Assembly (NCBI RefSeq): GCF_003721595.1 | Contig: NZ_RJJR01000004.1 | Coordinates: 1-64,000, forward strand | Length of the DNA: 64,000 bases | Direction of reading: 5' to 3' | Origin: Hanamia caeni | GTDB taxonomy: Bacteria > Bacteroidota > Bacteroidia > Chitinophagales > Chitinophagaceae | Shown here: positions 35,719 to 44,233 of the stretch, piece after piece | How positions within the stretch are numbered: the first letter of the stretch is position 1 | How the letters are laid out: each line of letters opens with the position of its first letter | Notes under the pieces: model-generated | The model's database searches: none | What the model saw: only the letters and a program-made list of their open reading frames with translations | What the model was told of the DNA's origin: nothing | Made by a program: the position numbers and the translations under genes

Positions 35719-36717
35719 ATGAGCAATTGGACATTTTGTGTTTTTAAAAATTACATTATTGTTAAGTCACCTTTAAGAAACTGCCAAATCAATTTCTTTT
35801 GTGCAAAACCTAAATCAATCTTCTCTGCATTTTGTTTGGCTTTATTTTTATTTCCTTTCCAATTCACTTTGAGTGCGCAAAATACATCGAACGACGAGTT
35901 GTATCAATCCTCTGAATTTACATTACCCAACAGCTTTACGCATGGCGTGGAAGGGCCGGCTGTAGATAAATCAGGAAATGTGTATGCCGTTAATTTTGAT
36001 CACCAGGGTACAATTGGAAAAGTGACGCCTTCCGGAGAAGCAAGCATTTTTATTGAACTGCCGGAGGGAAGCATAGGAAATGGAATCCGCTTTGATTCGA
36101 AGGGTGATATGCTTATTGCTGATTACAAAATGCATAATGTGCTTAAGGTGGACATGATGACGAAAAATATAAGTGTTTACATGCATGAGCCGCGAATGAC
36201 GCAGCCAAATGATTTGGCAATAGACAGTAAAGACAGGGTGTATGCAAGCGATCCCAATTTCAAAGAAAATTCGGGACGCATTTGGAGGGTAAATAAAAAC
36301 AGGATGGCCCTATTATTAGATAGTATTGACGGAACAGCAAATGGCATCGAACTAAGCCCTGATGAAAACATACTGTATGTGGGTGCGGGCCGAAAAATAT
36401 TCCGGTATTCTTTATCAAAAAAAGGACAGGTCAAAAACAAGAAATTATTAATTGAATTTCCCGATTATAGTACAGACGGTATGCGTTGTGATGCAGAAGG
36501 CAACTTGTATGTGGCCCGAATCGGGAAAGGAGTTATCGCAAAAATTTCACCATCGGGAAAGCTATTGAGGGAAATTCAACTGACTGGTAAAAAGCCCACT
36601 AATGTGGCCTTCGGCGGAGAAGGAGGGCGAACAGTGTATGTAACTTTAATGGACAGGGGTAACCTGGAAAGTTTTCGCGCTGAAAGCCCGGGCAAGGAAT
36701 GGAAAACGAAAAATTAA
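35719..36717 (+). CDS. Exported SMP-30/gluconolactonase-family lactonase
   Basis: 332 residues with a long N-terminus before the hydrophobic signal core (IFSAFCLALFLFPFQ; cleavage after LSAQ). The six-bladed propeller carries family positions for the calcium/zinc site: E in HGVEGPAVD, N in QPNDLAID, N in TANGIELSPD and D in STDGMRCDAEGN. Family role: hydrolysis of aldonolactones, the product of quinoprotein aldose dehydrogenases; two such dehydrogenases are in this locus. Start position is uncertain because no ATG lies closer to the signal core. Confidence 0.83.
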   Translation: MSNWTFCVFKNYIIVKSPLRNCQINFFCAKPKSIFSAFCLALFLFPFQFTLSAQNTSNDELYQSSEFTLPNSFTHGVEGPAVDKSGNVYAVNFDHQGTIGKVTPSGEASIFIELPEGSIGNGIRFDSKGDMLIADYKMHNVLKVDMMTKNISVYMHEPRMTQPNDLAIDSKDRVYASDPNFKENSGRIWRVNKNRMALLLDSIDGTANGIELSPDENILYVGAGRKIFRYSLSKKGQVKNKKLLIEFPDYSTDGMRCDAEGNLYVARIGKGVIAKISPSGKLLREIQLTGKKPTNVAFGGEGGRTVYVTLMDRGNLESFRAESPGKEWKTKN

Positions 36718-36752
36718 AATAGTAGAACTATAAAAGTATCAAACTATAAATT

Positions 36753-37988
36753 ATGAAACGCAGAGATCTCATCAAAGGCCTGTCGCTTCTTCCGTTAGGA
36801 GGAACTCTATTGGGAAATGCTATTCCGCTGCAATCAATAGCGGGTACGTCTAAACCTGCAGGCAAGGGACGTAACCTGGTGAAAGAATTAGGAATACGAA
36901 CCTTTATTAATGCTGCAGGCACTTACACCACAATGAGCGCATCCCTGATGCATGAAGAAGTAATGGACGCTATTGATCAGAGCGCCAAAGAATTCTGTAT
37001 GCTAAACGAAGTGCAGGATAAAGTAGGAGAAAAAATCGCTCAAATGGTACACGCTGAAGCCGCGATGGTAACAGCGGGTGCATTTTCAGCCTTAACACTG
37101 GGAATGGCCGGTATTTTGACGGGAACTGATGCTGAGAAAATCAAAAGATTGCCTCACCGGTTACAGGAAGCGGGGATGAAATCTGAAGTGCTTTTGCAGA
37201 AAGGCCATTTTGATGGCTATGAACAGGCCCTGCACAACACAGGTGTGACAATAATTCCAGTAGAAACTGCTGAAGATGTGGCCAGGGCAGTAAATGAAAA
37301 AACCGCATCGATGCATTTTTTGAATTGCAATGCCCTTGAAGGAAAGATCATGCACGATGAATGGTTGGAATTGGCCAAAAAATACAATCTGCCTGCTACA
37401 ATAGACATAGCAGCAGATGTGCCGCCGGTTTCTAATTTATGGAAATACAACGATTTGGGTTTTAGTTTCGTGGCGTTGTCAGGTGGAAAAGCCATTCGCG
37501 GCCCGCAAAGCACGGGCGTTCTTATGGGAAAAAAAGAAATCATCGCCGGCGCCCGTCTGAATGATTCACCTAACGGCGTTACAATCGGAAGAGGAATGAA
37601 GGTAAACAAAGAAGAAATGCTGGGCATGTACGCGGCTTTGGATAAATACATTAATGAAGATCATGACAAAGAATGGAAGATGTGGGAAGATAATATTGGT
37701 TACATCAATGATGCTGTAAAGAAAGTAAAAGGAGTTACTACCGAAATAACAGTGCCGCCAATCGCTAACCACACACCAAAGCTCACGATTACCTGGGACA
37801 AAAACATTGTGCATCTGGATCAGAAGCAGTTAGGTGAAAAATTGCGCAATGGCGATCCTTCTATTGAAGTGATTTCATGGGGCGAACCGGATAACAATAT
37901 AAGTCTTACTGTTTTCATGCTAAAGAAAGGAGAGCATAAGATAGTGGCCAAAAGAATTCAACAGGAACTTCTACAAGCTTCAGCTTAA
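36753..37988 (+). CDS. Exported SelA/DgaE-like PLP enzyme 2
   Basis: 411 residues. Tat-type start MKRRDLIKGL followed by SLLPLGGTLLGN. PLP-site features: D218 in ATIDIAADVPP, K246 in SGGKAIRGPQ, and the glycine-rich AGAFSAL helix start. It is 36 bp after the lactonase and 50 bp before an amidohydrolase. The combination PLP SelA-like enzyme plus this amidohydrolase type recurs in many genomes with keto-acid aldolases. Inferred role: elimination of ammonia from a 2-amino acid freed by the amidohydrolase. PLP enzymes must be folded with cofactor before export, which suits Tat. Confidence 0.83.
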   Translation: MKRRDLIKGLSLLPLGGTLLGNAIPLQSIAGTSKPAGKGRNLVKELGIRTFINAAGTYTTMSASLMHEEVMDAIDQSAKEFCMLNEVQDKVGEKIAQMVHAEAAMVTAGAFSALTLGMAGILTGTDAEKIKRLPHRLQEAGMKSEVLLQKGHFDGYEQALHNTGVTIIPVETAEDVARAVNEKTASMHFLNCNALEGKIMHDEWLELAKKYNLPATIDIAADVPPVSNLWKYNDLGFSFVALSGGKAIRGPQSTGVLMGKKEIIAGARLNDSPNGVTIGRGMKVNKEEMLGMYAALDKYINEDHDKEWKMWEDNIGYINDAVKKVKGVTTEITVPPIANHTPKLTITWDKNIVHLDQKQLGEKLRNGDPSIEVISWGEPDNNISLTVFMLKKGEHKIVAKRIQQELLQASA

Positions 37989-38037
37989 CGGTTTCATTAA
38001 ACTGTTCTAAAAAAAATGCTCATTTAACGTAAATGCT

Positions 38038-39300
38038 ATGATAAAATTTTGCTTCTTAATTTTTGCGTATTTATTGTTTCCAAATGCCGGTAAAACCAAT
38101 GCCCAGGTATACAGTATTGTGATAAAGGGTGGTCACGTAATTGATCCAAAAAACAATATCGATGGCGTTATGGATGTTGCTATTAAAGATGGCAAAATTG
38201 AACTGCTCGCTAAAAATATAAATGCTAAAGATGCAAAACAGGTTATCAACGCCAAAGATTTGCTGGTTACTCCCGGACTGATTGATATCCATACTCACGA
38301 TTTTCACGGCAACCATGCCGATCAATATTTAATGGATGCACCCAGCGCCATATCTCCTGATGGTTTCACGTTTCGGACAGGCGTTACCACCGTTGTGGAT
38401 GCAGGAAGCTCAGGCTGGCGAACTTTTCCGCTTTTTAAAGAGCAAACCATTGACCGTTCGGAAACACGGGTGCTTGCTTTTCTAAATATTGTAGGAGCAG
38501 GAATGAGAGGAGGCGCCTATGAGCAGAATATTGAAGACATGAGTCCTGATATGGCCGCCTATGTAGCCAACCAGTATAAAGATTATATTGTAGGCTTTAA
38601 AGTAGCACATTTTGAACCGGCAAACTGGATAGCTGTGGATAGCGCCGTAAAAGCCGGTAAATTAACTGATAAACCAGTGATGGTCGATTTTGGCGGAGAC
38701 GACAGCCATCCTCCCTTGTCAATTAAAGAATTATTTTTTGATCACCTTCGGCCGGGCGATATTTATACCCATGTGTTTACCGAGTTAAAAAGAAGAGACC
38801 CGGTTATAGATGAAAGCACGGGAAAGTTAAAGCCTTTTGTGTTGGAAGCGCAGCAAAAAGGAATATTTTTCGATGTGGGTTTTGGCGGAGCGAGCTTTGA
38901 CTTCAGGCAGGCCATTCCTGCGCTCAAAGCCGGATTTTATCCAAATTCCATCAGCACTGATTTCCATTCCGGAAGCATGAACGCGTCGATGAAAGACATG
39001 TTAAACCTCATGTCGATGTTTTTGGCGATGGGAATGGATTTGAAAGAGGTGGTTGCCGCCAGCACATGGCATCCGGCTGTGGAAATAAAGCGTGAAGAGC
39101 TAGGAAATCTTTCTGTGGGCGCCGTGGCTGACATTGCTGTTTTAAATCTCCGCAAAGGCAAATTCGGGTTTTGGGATAGAAACGGTTATAAAATAAAAGG
39201 AGATCAAAGGTTTGAATGTGCGGTGACGATCCGGGCCGGCAATATTGTGTACGATTTAAATGGCATAGCCGAACCACAGGTAATTAAAAATTCTGAATAA
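38038..39300 (+). CDS. Exported amidohydrolase/deacetylase 1 (cog3964-like)
   Basis: 420 residues with a Sec signal (cleavage after TNAQ, about residue 23). Amidohydrolase-superfamily metal ligands can be placed: H85 and H87 in DIHTHDF, the carbamylated-type lysine K188 in GFKVAHF, H224 or H245 in the barrel (YTHVF) and D308 in STDFHSG. Members of this group hydrolyse acyl groups next to a carboxylate; dihydroorotase is a misleading label. Sitting between PLP enzymes, it probably releases an amine or hydroxyl from an N- or O-acylated acid in the periplasm. The second copy, at 45509, carries an extra YhcH domain. Confidence 0.82.
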   Translation: MIKFCFLIFAYLLFPNAGKTNAQVYSIVIKGGHVIDPKNNIDGVMDVAIKDGKIELLAKNINAKDAKQVINAKDLLVTPGLIDIHTHDFHGNHADQYLMDAPSAISPDGFTFRTGVTTVVDAGSSGWRTFPLFKEQTIDRSETRVLAFLNIVGAGMRGGAYEQNIEDMSPDMAAYVANQYKDYIVGFKVAHFEPANWIAVDSAVKAGKLTDKPVMVDFGGDDSHPPLSIKELFFDHLRPGDIYTHVFTELKRRDPVIDESTGKLKPFVLEAQQKGIFFDVGFGGASFDFRQAIPALKAGFYPNSISTDFHSGSMNASMKDMLNLMSMFLAMGMDLKEVVAASTWHPAVEIKREELGNLSVGAVADIAVLNLRKGKFGFWDRNGYKIKGDQRFECAVTIRAGNIVYDLNGIAEPQVIKNSE

Positions 39301-39330
39301 GCTCAAGTTTTATCCAATTCTGATGTAATC

Positions 39331-41073
39331 ATGAGACGTAATAATATGAGAATAGGGCGCATGAAATTTTGTATTTACTTACTGCTGATAGCATGTTCTT
39401 TTCATTGCAAAAAGTCCAATTCCCCGGCCGGCGACCCAGATAACGGCGGACTTATCTTGCCGGAAGGTTTTGAAGCCGTGGTGGTGGTAGATAGCCTGAA
39501 AGGGGCAGCAAGGCATCTCGCCGTAAATTCAAACGGAGATATTTATGTTAAGCTGAGGTTTCCTAATGAGAAAGGCGGCAATGCCGCATTAAGGGACCTT
39601 GATAATGATGGAAAGGCAGATAGCATCGCTTATTTTGATGAGTATTTGGATAAAAGCAGCTATGGTACAGAAATGAGAATTCACAATGGCTATCTTTATT
39701 TCAGTTCGGTTACCCGGGTATTCAGGCAGAAATTAACCCCGGGAAAACTGATACCCACAAGTGAAATAGAATTGATGCTTACCGATACACAGCCTCCCCG
39801 CCAGCACGATACCAAACCGATCGCTTTTGACAAGAAAGGCAATATGTACATTCCCTTTGGTGCGCCATCAGATTGCTGTCAGTTGCAGGATAGAACACCC
39901 TTTTCACCGGGAATGGATCCGTGCCCCATCCTTGAATTAAGAGGAGGGATCTGGCGTTTTGATGCCAATAAGCCCAACCAATTTCAAAAGGATGGCCAAA
40001 AGTTTGCCACCGGGCTTCGGAGCATTGTGGCGCTTGAGTGGAATAACCAGTCGGATAATTTATATTCCGTGATGCATGGACGAGATTACCTGCACGCCCA
40101 ATGGCCCAAATATTTTTCGGAATGGGACGGAGCAGTGCTCCCTTCTGAAGAATTTCTTTTGTTGAAAGAGGGAGCAAATGCAGGCTGGCCTTATTATTAT
40201 TACAATCATTTAAAAGGAAAGCTTTTTCTGAATCCCGAATATGGCGGCGACGGGAAAAATGAAGGAAAAGGCTCAGAATATACACAGCCTATTGTAGGAT
40301 TCCCGGGTCATTTTGCACCTAATGATTTATTATTTTATACCGGTGATCAGTTTCCTGGGCGCTATAAAAATGGCGCCTTCATAGCGTTTCACGGTTCTAC
40401 CAGCAGCGCGCCCTATCCCCAGAGTGGATATTTTATCGGATTTGTACCCATGAAAGATGGGTTGCCTTCCGGCCCGTGGGAAGTATTTGCCAACGGATTT
40501 GCCGGCGTGGATACGGTCCATAATACAAGCGATGCGGAGTACAGGCCAATGGGCCTTTCTATGGGCCCGGATGGTTCGCTCTATATCTCCGATTCGGAAA
40601 AAGGGAAAATCTGGCGGGTTTTGTATAAAGGCGATAAAAAGAAGTTTGGTGACGCACAGCTGGCAAAAATGGACAAGCTAAAAAAGGAAGCGCCCAATAT
40701 TAAAACGCCGGATGAAATTGCAGATAACCTGGACAAAGACAATGTAAACAAGGCCGGAAGATTATACAATACGTACTGTGCCATTTGCCATCAGCGCGAT
40801 GGAATGGGCAACGACCGTTTCCCGCCTTTGAGCGGATCAGAATGGGTGGTTGGCAATAAAATGGTTCCCATAGGTATTGTTTTGAACGGCCTCGAAGGCG
40901 AATATTATGTGAAAGGAAAAACCTACAACAACAAAATGCCCAGCCTGAATCTTTTGCCGGATGAAACAATAGCAGAGATAGTAACATACATCAGGCAAAA
41001 TTTTAATAATAACGCAAGCGCTGTGTCGCCGGAAGATGTGGCAAAAGCGCGCAAGCTGATGACAAAAAAGTAA
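39331..41073 (+). CDS. Lipoprotein sorbosone/aldose dehydrogenase-like protein with C-terminal cytochrome c
   Basis: 580 residues; start could also be ATG at 39346 or 39361. Lipoprotein-type signal ending ACSFHC (C26). Residues about 40-435 are a PQQ-type sorbosone/soluble-glucose-dehydrogenase-like propeller (GLRSIVALEWN, SMGPDGSLYISDSEKGKIWR). A cytochrome c domain follows at about 470-570 with CAICH at 483-487 and probable axial M536 (NNKMPSL). Expected role: oxidation of an aldose at the cell envelope with electron transfer through the attached haem. It lies next to a lactonase and amidohydrolase; the substrate could be an amino sugar, but that is inferred. Confidence 0.86.
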   Translation: MRRNNMRIGRMKFCIYLLLIACSFHCKKSNSPAGDPDNGGLILPEGFEAVVVVDSLKGAARHLAVNSNGDIYVKLRFPNEKGGNAALRDLDNDGKADSIAYFDEYLDKSSYGTEMRIHNGYLYFSSVTRVFRQKLTPGKLIPTSEIELMLTDTQPPRQHDTKPIAFDKKGNMYIPFGAPSDCCQLQDRTPFSPGMDPCPILELRGGIWRFDANKPNQFQKDGQKFATGLRSIVALEWNNQSDNLYSVMHGRDYLHAQWPKYFSEWDGAVLPSEEFLLLKEGANAGWPYYYYNHLKGKLFLNPEYGGDGKNEGKGSEYTQPIVGFPGHFAPNDLLFYTGDQFPGRYKNGAFIAFHGSTSSAPYPQSGYFIGFVPMKDGLPSGPWEVFANGFAGVDTVHNTSDAEYRPMGLSMGPDGSLYISDSEKGKIWRVLYKGDKKKFGDAQLAKMDKLKKEAPNIKTPDEIADNLDKDNVNKAGRLYNTYCAICHQRDGMGNDRFPPLSGSEWVVGNKMVPIGIVLNGLEGEYYVKGKTYNNKMPSLNLLPDETIAEIVTYIRQNFNNNASAVSPEDVAKARKLMTKK

Positions 41074-41112
41074 GATGGTATTGCTATTCTTTCAAAAAGG
41101 TTGAGAATAAAA

Positions 41113-42216
41113 ATGAGGATGGTCAAATTATTTATAATGATGGTGATAACTAATTCCTTTTGTTTCCAATCGTATGCACAGTATTCTGCGGCCGATTTGC
41201 AAAGGCTGTTGACCATTCCTATGCAATACACCGTCTTCAAAACTTCAGAAAAAATAATGATTGATGGAAAAGGCGACGAGAAGGCCTGGGCACAAGCTCG
41301 GTGGACGCCGGTTTTTTCTGATATTTCCACTGGCCACGCGCCGGATGAAAAACACCAGACCAAATGTAAAATGCTTTGGGACGATAATTTTTTATATGTC
41401 TATGCAGATATTACCGAGCATGATTTGTGGGCATCCATTACCAAAACCGATAGCCCCGTGTTCCAGGATAATGCTTTGGAAATGTTTATTGCGCCAGACG
41501 GCGGAACTTACAACTATGTGGAATTTCAGATAAACGCCTTTGGAACTACATGGGACTTGTTTTTACCACGGCCATACAGGAACGGCGGTGCCGGATTAAC
41601 CAGTTGGGATATCAATGGATTGCAAAAAGCAGTGCATCTGAGCGGAACTATAAATAATCCTTCAGACAAAGACAAGGGTTGGAGTATAGAATTAGCCGTA
41701 CCTTTCAGGTCGGTCATGATGAATGGAAGTAAGAATCCATCAAATGGCACAATTTGGCGTATGAACTTTTCAAGGGTGCAATGGCAGCTTGATACATCGG
41801 ATGGAAAATATTACCGCAAAAAGAATGAGCAGGGAAGAGTAGTTAGCGAACGATATGATGTATGGTCGCCGCAGGGAATTATAAACCTGCATATGCCCGA
41901 ACGATGGGGTTATGTATTGTTTTCAGATTCGGTTTCCAACAAAAAAGTTCTATCGGCTGCGGATGAAAAATTGAAACTGCAGGCGTGGAAATATTATTAT
42001 CTGCAGCAACAATTTTTGAGAGAAAATGGCAAGTATGCCTCCCGTCTCAAACAATTGGATAAGTTATTTAGAAAAGAATCCGGAACAAAAAAACAAAAAC
42101 GAGGTGTCAGGATGTATGCTGATGAAAAGCAATTTTTACTGGAAATATTTTTACCATTTTCAAAACAAATGATGATTTTAGATGATGAAGGCGAAGTTCA
42201 TTTTAATAAAAAATAA
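41113..42216 (+). CDS. Exported CBM9-like carbohydrate-binding protein
   Basis: 367 residues from the ATG at 41113; a TTG at 41101 is in frame but adds only four residues. Signal peptide ends SYAQ. The body is a family-9-type carbohydrate-binding beta-sandwich: IDGKGDEKAWAQARWTPVF, then MLWDDNFLYVYADITEHDLW and DNALEMFIAPDGG. No catalytic motif is seen. The C-terminal 90 residues are helical and lysine-rich. It may hold a sugar or polymer near the quinoprotein encoded 40 bp upstream. Function beyond sugar binding is unknown. Confidence 0.8.
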   Translation: MRMVKLFIMMVITNSFCFQSYAQYSAADLQRLLTIPMQYTVFKTSEKIMIDGKGDEKAWAQARWTPVFSDISTGHAPDEKHQTKCKMLWDDNFLYVYADITEHDLWASITKTDSPVFQDNALEMFIAPDGGTYNYVEFQINAFGTTWDLFLPRPYRNGGAGLTSWDINGLQKAVHLSGTINNPSDKDKGWSIELAVPFRSVMMNGSKNPSNGTIWRMNFSRVQWQLDTSDGKYYRKKNEQGRVVSERYDVWSPQGIINLHMPERWGYVLFSDSVSNKKVLSAADEKLKLQAWKYYYLQQQFLRENGKYASRLKQLDKLFRKESGTKKQKRGVRMYADEKQFLLEIFLPFSKQMMILDDEGEVHFNKK

Positions 42217-42246
42217 TGACTCCTTATGGTATAGTAAACGAACCTT

Positions 42247-42263
42247 CCTGTCCGGTAGGCAGG
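42247..42263. repeat. Small palindrome in spacer
   Basis: CCTGTCCGGTAGGCAGG folds as a six-pair hairpin with a five-base loop. The surrounding 142-bp spacer holds nothing else recognisable. Similar short palindromes are common as scattered repeats, but I saw only this one. Confidence 0.3.
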
Positions 42264-42358
42264 CAAAGAGCAAAGATTTTTATTTTATGGTAAACCAATA
42301 AATAACCTAAATTTTTATTTTTAAAATTCAACTTTTTGTAAACCTAAAAAATCAATGT

Positions 42359-42823
42359 ATGCAAACACAAAGAAGATCAGCTATTAAAAAATTATTAGCT
42401 TCCATAACCGCCGTAGCAGGCTTTGGGCTTGCCGCAAAAGCAAAGTCAATCACCGCTGAAGAAAAAGAAGTCGGAGATATTACCAACTTCCAGGACGTGC
42501 CATTATTTTCCAGTTTTACCCGTCATGGCGATCTAATCTATATTTCAGGAGTAGGAGCACATGTAGCGCCATTTGAAATAAAAGCTCATACAGAAATTGT
42601 ACTGCAGGGAATGGAAAACGTCTTAAAAAAAGCAGGCTCATCTATGGAAAAAGTGCTGAAGGTTTCTGTGTTTTTAAATGATATACAGGATTACCAGGGC
42701 ATGAACGAGGTATTTAAAGGCCGCTTCGGCAAAAAGCCCCCTGTTCGAACCACGGTAGCCGTAGCAAAAGGCGGTGTTCCCGGCGATTCCCTGGTTGAGA
42801 TGGATTGTATTGCCTATATCTGA
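42359..42823 (+). CDS. Exported RidA/YjgF-family enamine deaminase
   Basis: 154 residues. A Tat-type N-terminus (QRRSAIKKLL, then a hydrophobic run to about residue 28) precedes a complete RidA domain: YISGVGAHVAP, the substrate-carboxylate arginine in PPVRTTVAVA, and the terminal VEMDCIAYI with the conserved Glu. RidA hydrolyses reactive enamine/imine intermediates released by PLP ammonia-lyases. It lies 34 bp before a SelA/DgaE-like PLP gene. A RidA with an export signal is unusual, and supports the idea that the PLP chemistry takes place outside the cytoplasm. Confidence 0.87.
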   Translation: MQTQRRSAIKKLLASITAVAGFGLAAKAKSITAEEKEVGDITNFQDVPLFSSFTRHGDLIYISGVGAHVAPFEIKAHTEIVLQGMENVLKKAGSSMEKVLKVSVFLNDIQDYQGMNEVFKGRFGKKPPVRTTVAVAKGGVPGDSLVEMDCIAYI

Positions 42824-42856
42824 TTTTCTTTTTAAAACCATCATTAAAAGCGAAAA

Positions 42857-44065
42857 ATGAAACGCAGAGACCTCATCAAAGCTGTGTCATTGATTCCTTT
42901 TTCAGGAGGTATCTTTAGCTCAAAATCTTCTTTTGCAAAAAATCCGCTGCCTAAGCAGGATCTTTTCAAAGAATTAGGTGTGCGAACCTTTATCAATGCG
43001 AGAGGTACCATCACTTTTATGTCAGGCTCGCTGATGCACGATTACGTTCTGGATGCAATCAACAGTACCTCAAAGGATTTTTGCATGCTGGAAGAATTGC
43101 AGGATAAGGTGGGTGAAAAAATCGCGTCGATGACGCATGCAGAAGCAGCAATGGTTACGTCCGGCGCTTTTTCCGCTTTGTCTCTTGGTATGGCCGGCAT
43201 CCTTACCGGCCTGGATCCGAAAAAGGCGCAACAGCTTCCCCATCTTTCCGGCACAGGAATGAAATCTGAAGTAATTATTCAAAAAAAACACCAGATACAT
43301 TACAACCAGGCATTAACCAATTGTGGTGTAAAACTGGTATGGGTAGAAACGCCTGACGATGTAGATCGCGCAGTGAATGAAAATACCGCGTCCATGCATT
43401 TTCTCGGAAGTGGCGCTGTGGAAGGAACTATCATGCATGAAGAATGGCTGGCATTGGCAAGAAAACACAATCTGCCTGCCTCAATAGATATGGCTGCGAA
43501 TGTTCCTCCGGTTTCTAACCTTTGGGCTTTTAATGACATGGGATTTAGCTATGTAGCCCTTTCTGGTGGCAAGGCTATCCGCGGGCCTCAAAGTGCAGGT
43601 GTATTGATGGGCAAAAAAGATATAATTGCAGCAGCGCGGTTAAGTGCTTCGCCGAATGCCGCCACTATTGGCCGCGGCATGAAGGTGAATAAGGAAGAGA
43701 TTATCGGCATGTATGTAGCCATTGACAGGTATTTGAAGCAGGATCATGATAAGGAATGGAAAGATTGGGAAAACCGTGTGGCTACTATTGCAAAAGCTGC
43801 CGAATCAGTGAACGGAGTTACCACAAAATCGTATGTTCCTCCTATTGCAGATCACACGCCGACGCTCGATATTTTGTGGGATACTGATAAAATTCATCTC
43901 ACAGGAGCTGGCTTACTGGAAGCATTACGAAACGGGAATCCTTCTATTGAAGCCTACGGTGGAGGAAAAAATTCTATTACAGTCTCTCCCTGGATGATGA
44001 GGCCTGAACAGGTTAAAATTGTGGCAGGGCGAATTAAGGAGGAATTAAAAAAAGCTTCCGTGTAA
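42857..44065 (+). CDS. Exported SelA/DgaE-like PLP enzyme 3
   Basis: 402 residues. Tat-type start MKRRDLIKAV. PLP-site: D211 in SIDMAANVPP and K239 in SGGKAIRGPQ; helix start SGAFSALSL. It is the closest of the set to enzyme 2 at 36753 (shared DFCMLEELQDKVGEKIA-type segment and SASLMH/SGSLMH region). It directly follows exported RidA. After its stop come tandem repeats (44091-44191), then a fourth paralogue. Inferred role as for enzyme 2, with a different substrate or stereochemistry. Confidence 0.83.
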   Translation: MKRRDLIKAVSLIPFSGGIFSSKSSFAKNPLPKQDLFKELGVRTFINARGTITFMSGSLMHDYVLDAINSTSKDFCMLEELQDKVGEKIASMTHAEAAMVTSGAFSALSLGMAGILTGLDPKKAQQLPHLSGTGMKSEVIIQKKHQIHYNQALTNCGVKLVWVETPDDVDRAVNENTASMHFLGSGAVEGTIMHEEWLALARKHNLPASIDMAANVPPVSNLWAFNDMGFSYVALSGGKAIRGPQSAGVLMGKKDIIAAARLSASPNAATIGRGMKVNKEEIIGMYVAIDRYLKQDHDKEWKDWENRVATIAKAAESVNGVTTKSYVPPIADHTPTLDILWDTDKIHLTGAGLLEALRNGNPSIEAYGGGKNSITVSPWMMRPEQVKIVAGRIKEELKKASV

Positions 44066-44090
44066 GATGGAGGCACAAGGGAAGAAGCGC

Positions 44091-44191
44091 AAGGCAGAAA
44101 GCCGAAAGCAGAAAGCCGAAGGCAGAAGGCAGAAGGCATTTGGCTTTAAGCATTTGGCTTTAAGCATTTAGCCTTAAGCATTTCGCCTTAA
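44091..44191. repeat. Purine-rich repeats plus four 14-bp tandem repeats
   Basis: 44091-44135 is built of GGCAGAA/GCCGAAA units on the + strand. 44136-44191 consists of four 14-base units, GCATTTGGCTTTAA twice, GCATTTAGCCTTAA, GCATTTCGCCTTAA. The sequence is not in a gene and separates PLP enzymes 3 and 4. It looks like a variable-number repeat. Confidence 0.85.
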
Positions 44192-44233
44192 GCACAATAA
44201 TCAATAATCAATTATCAATTTCAACAATCAATT

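Noticed and set aside
39779..40285. 168-codon open frame on the minus strand
   Set aside because: It is the shadow of the sorbosone dehydrogenase-like gene, with no recognisable motif.
44091..44191. CRISPR array
   Set aside because: The 14-base units are contiguous with no spacers, and no cas gene is in the window.
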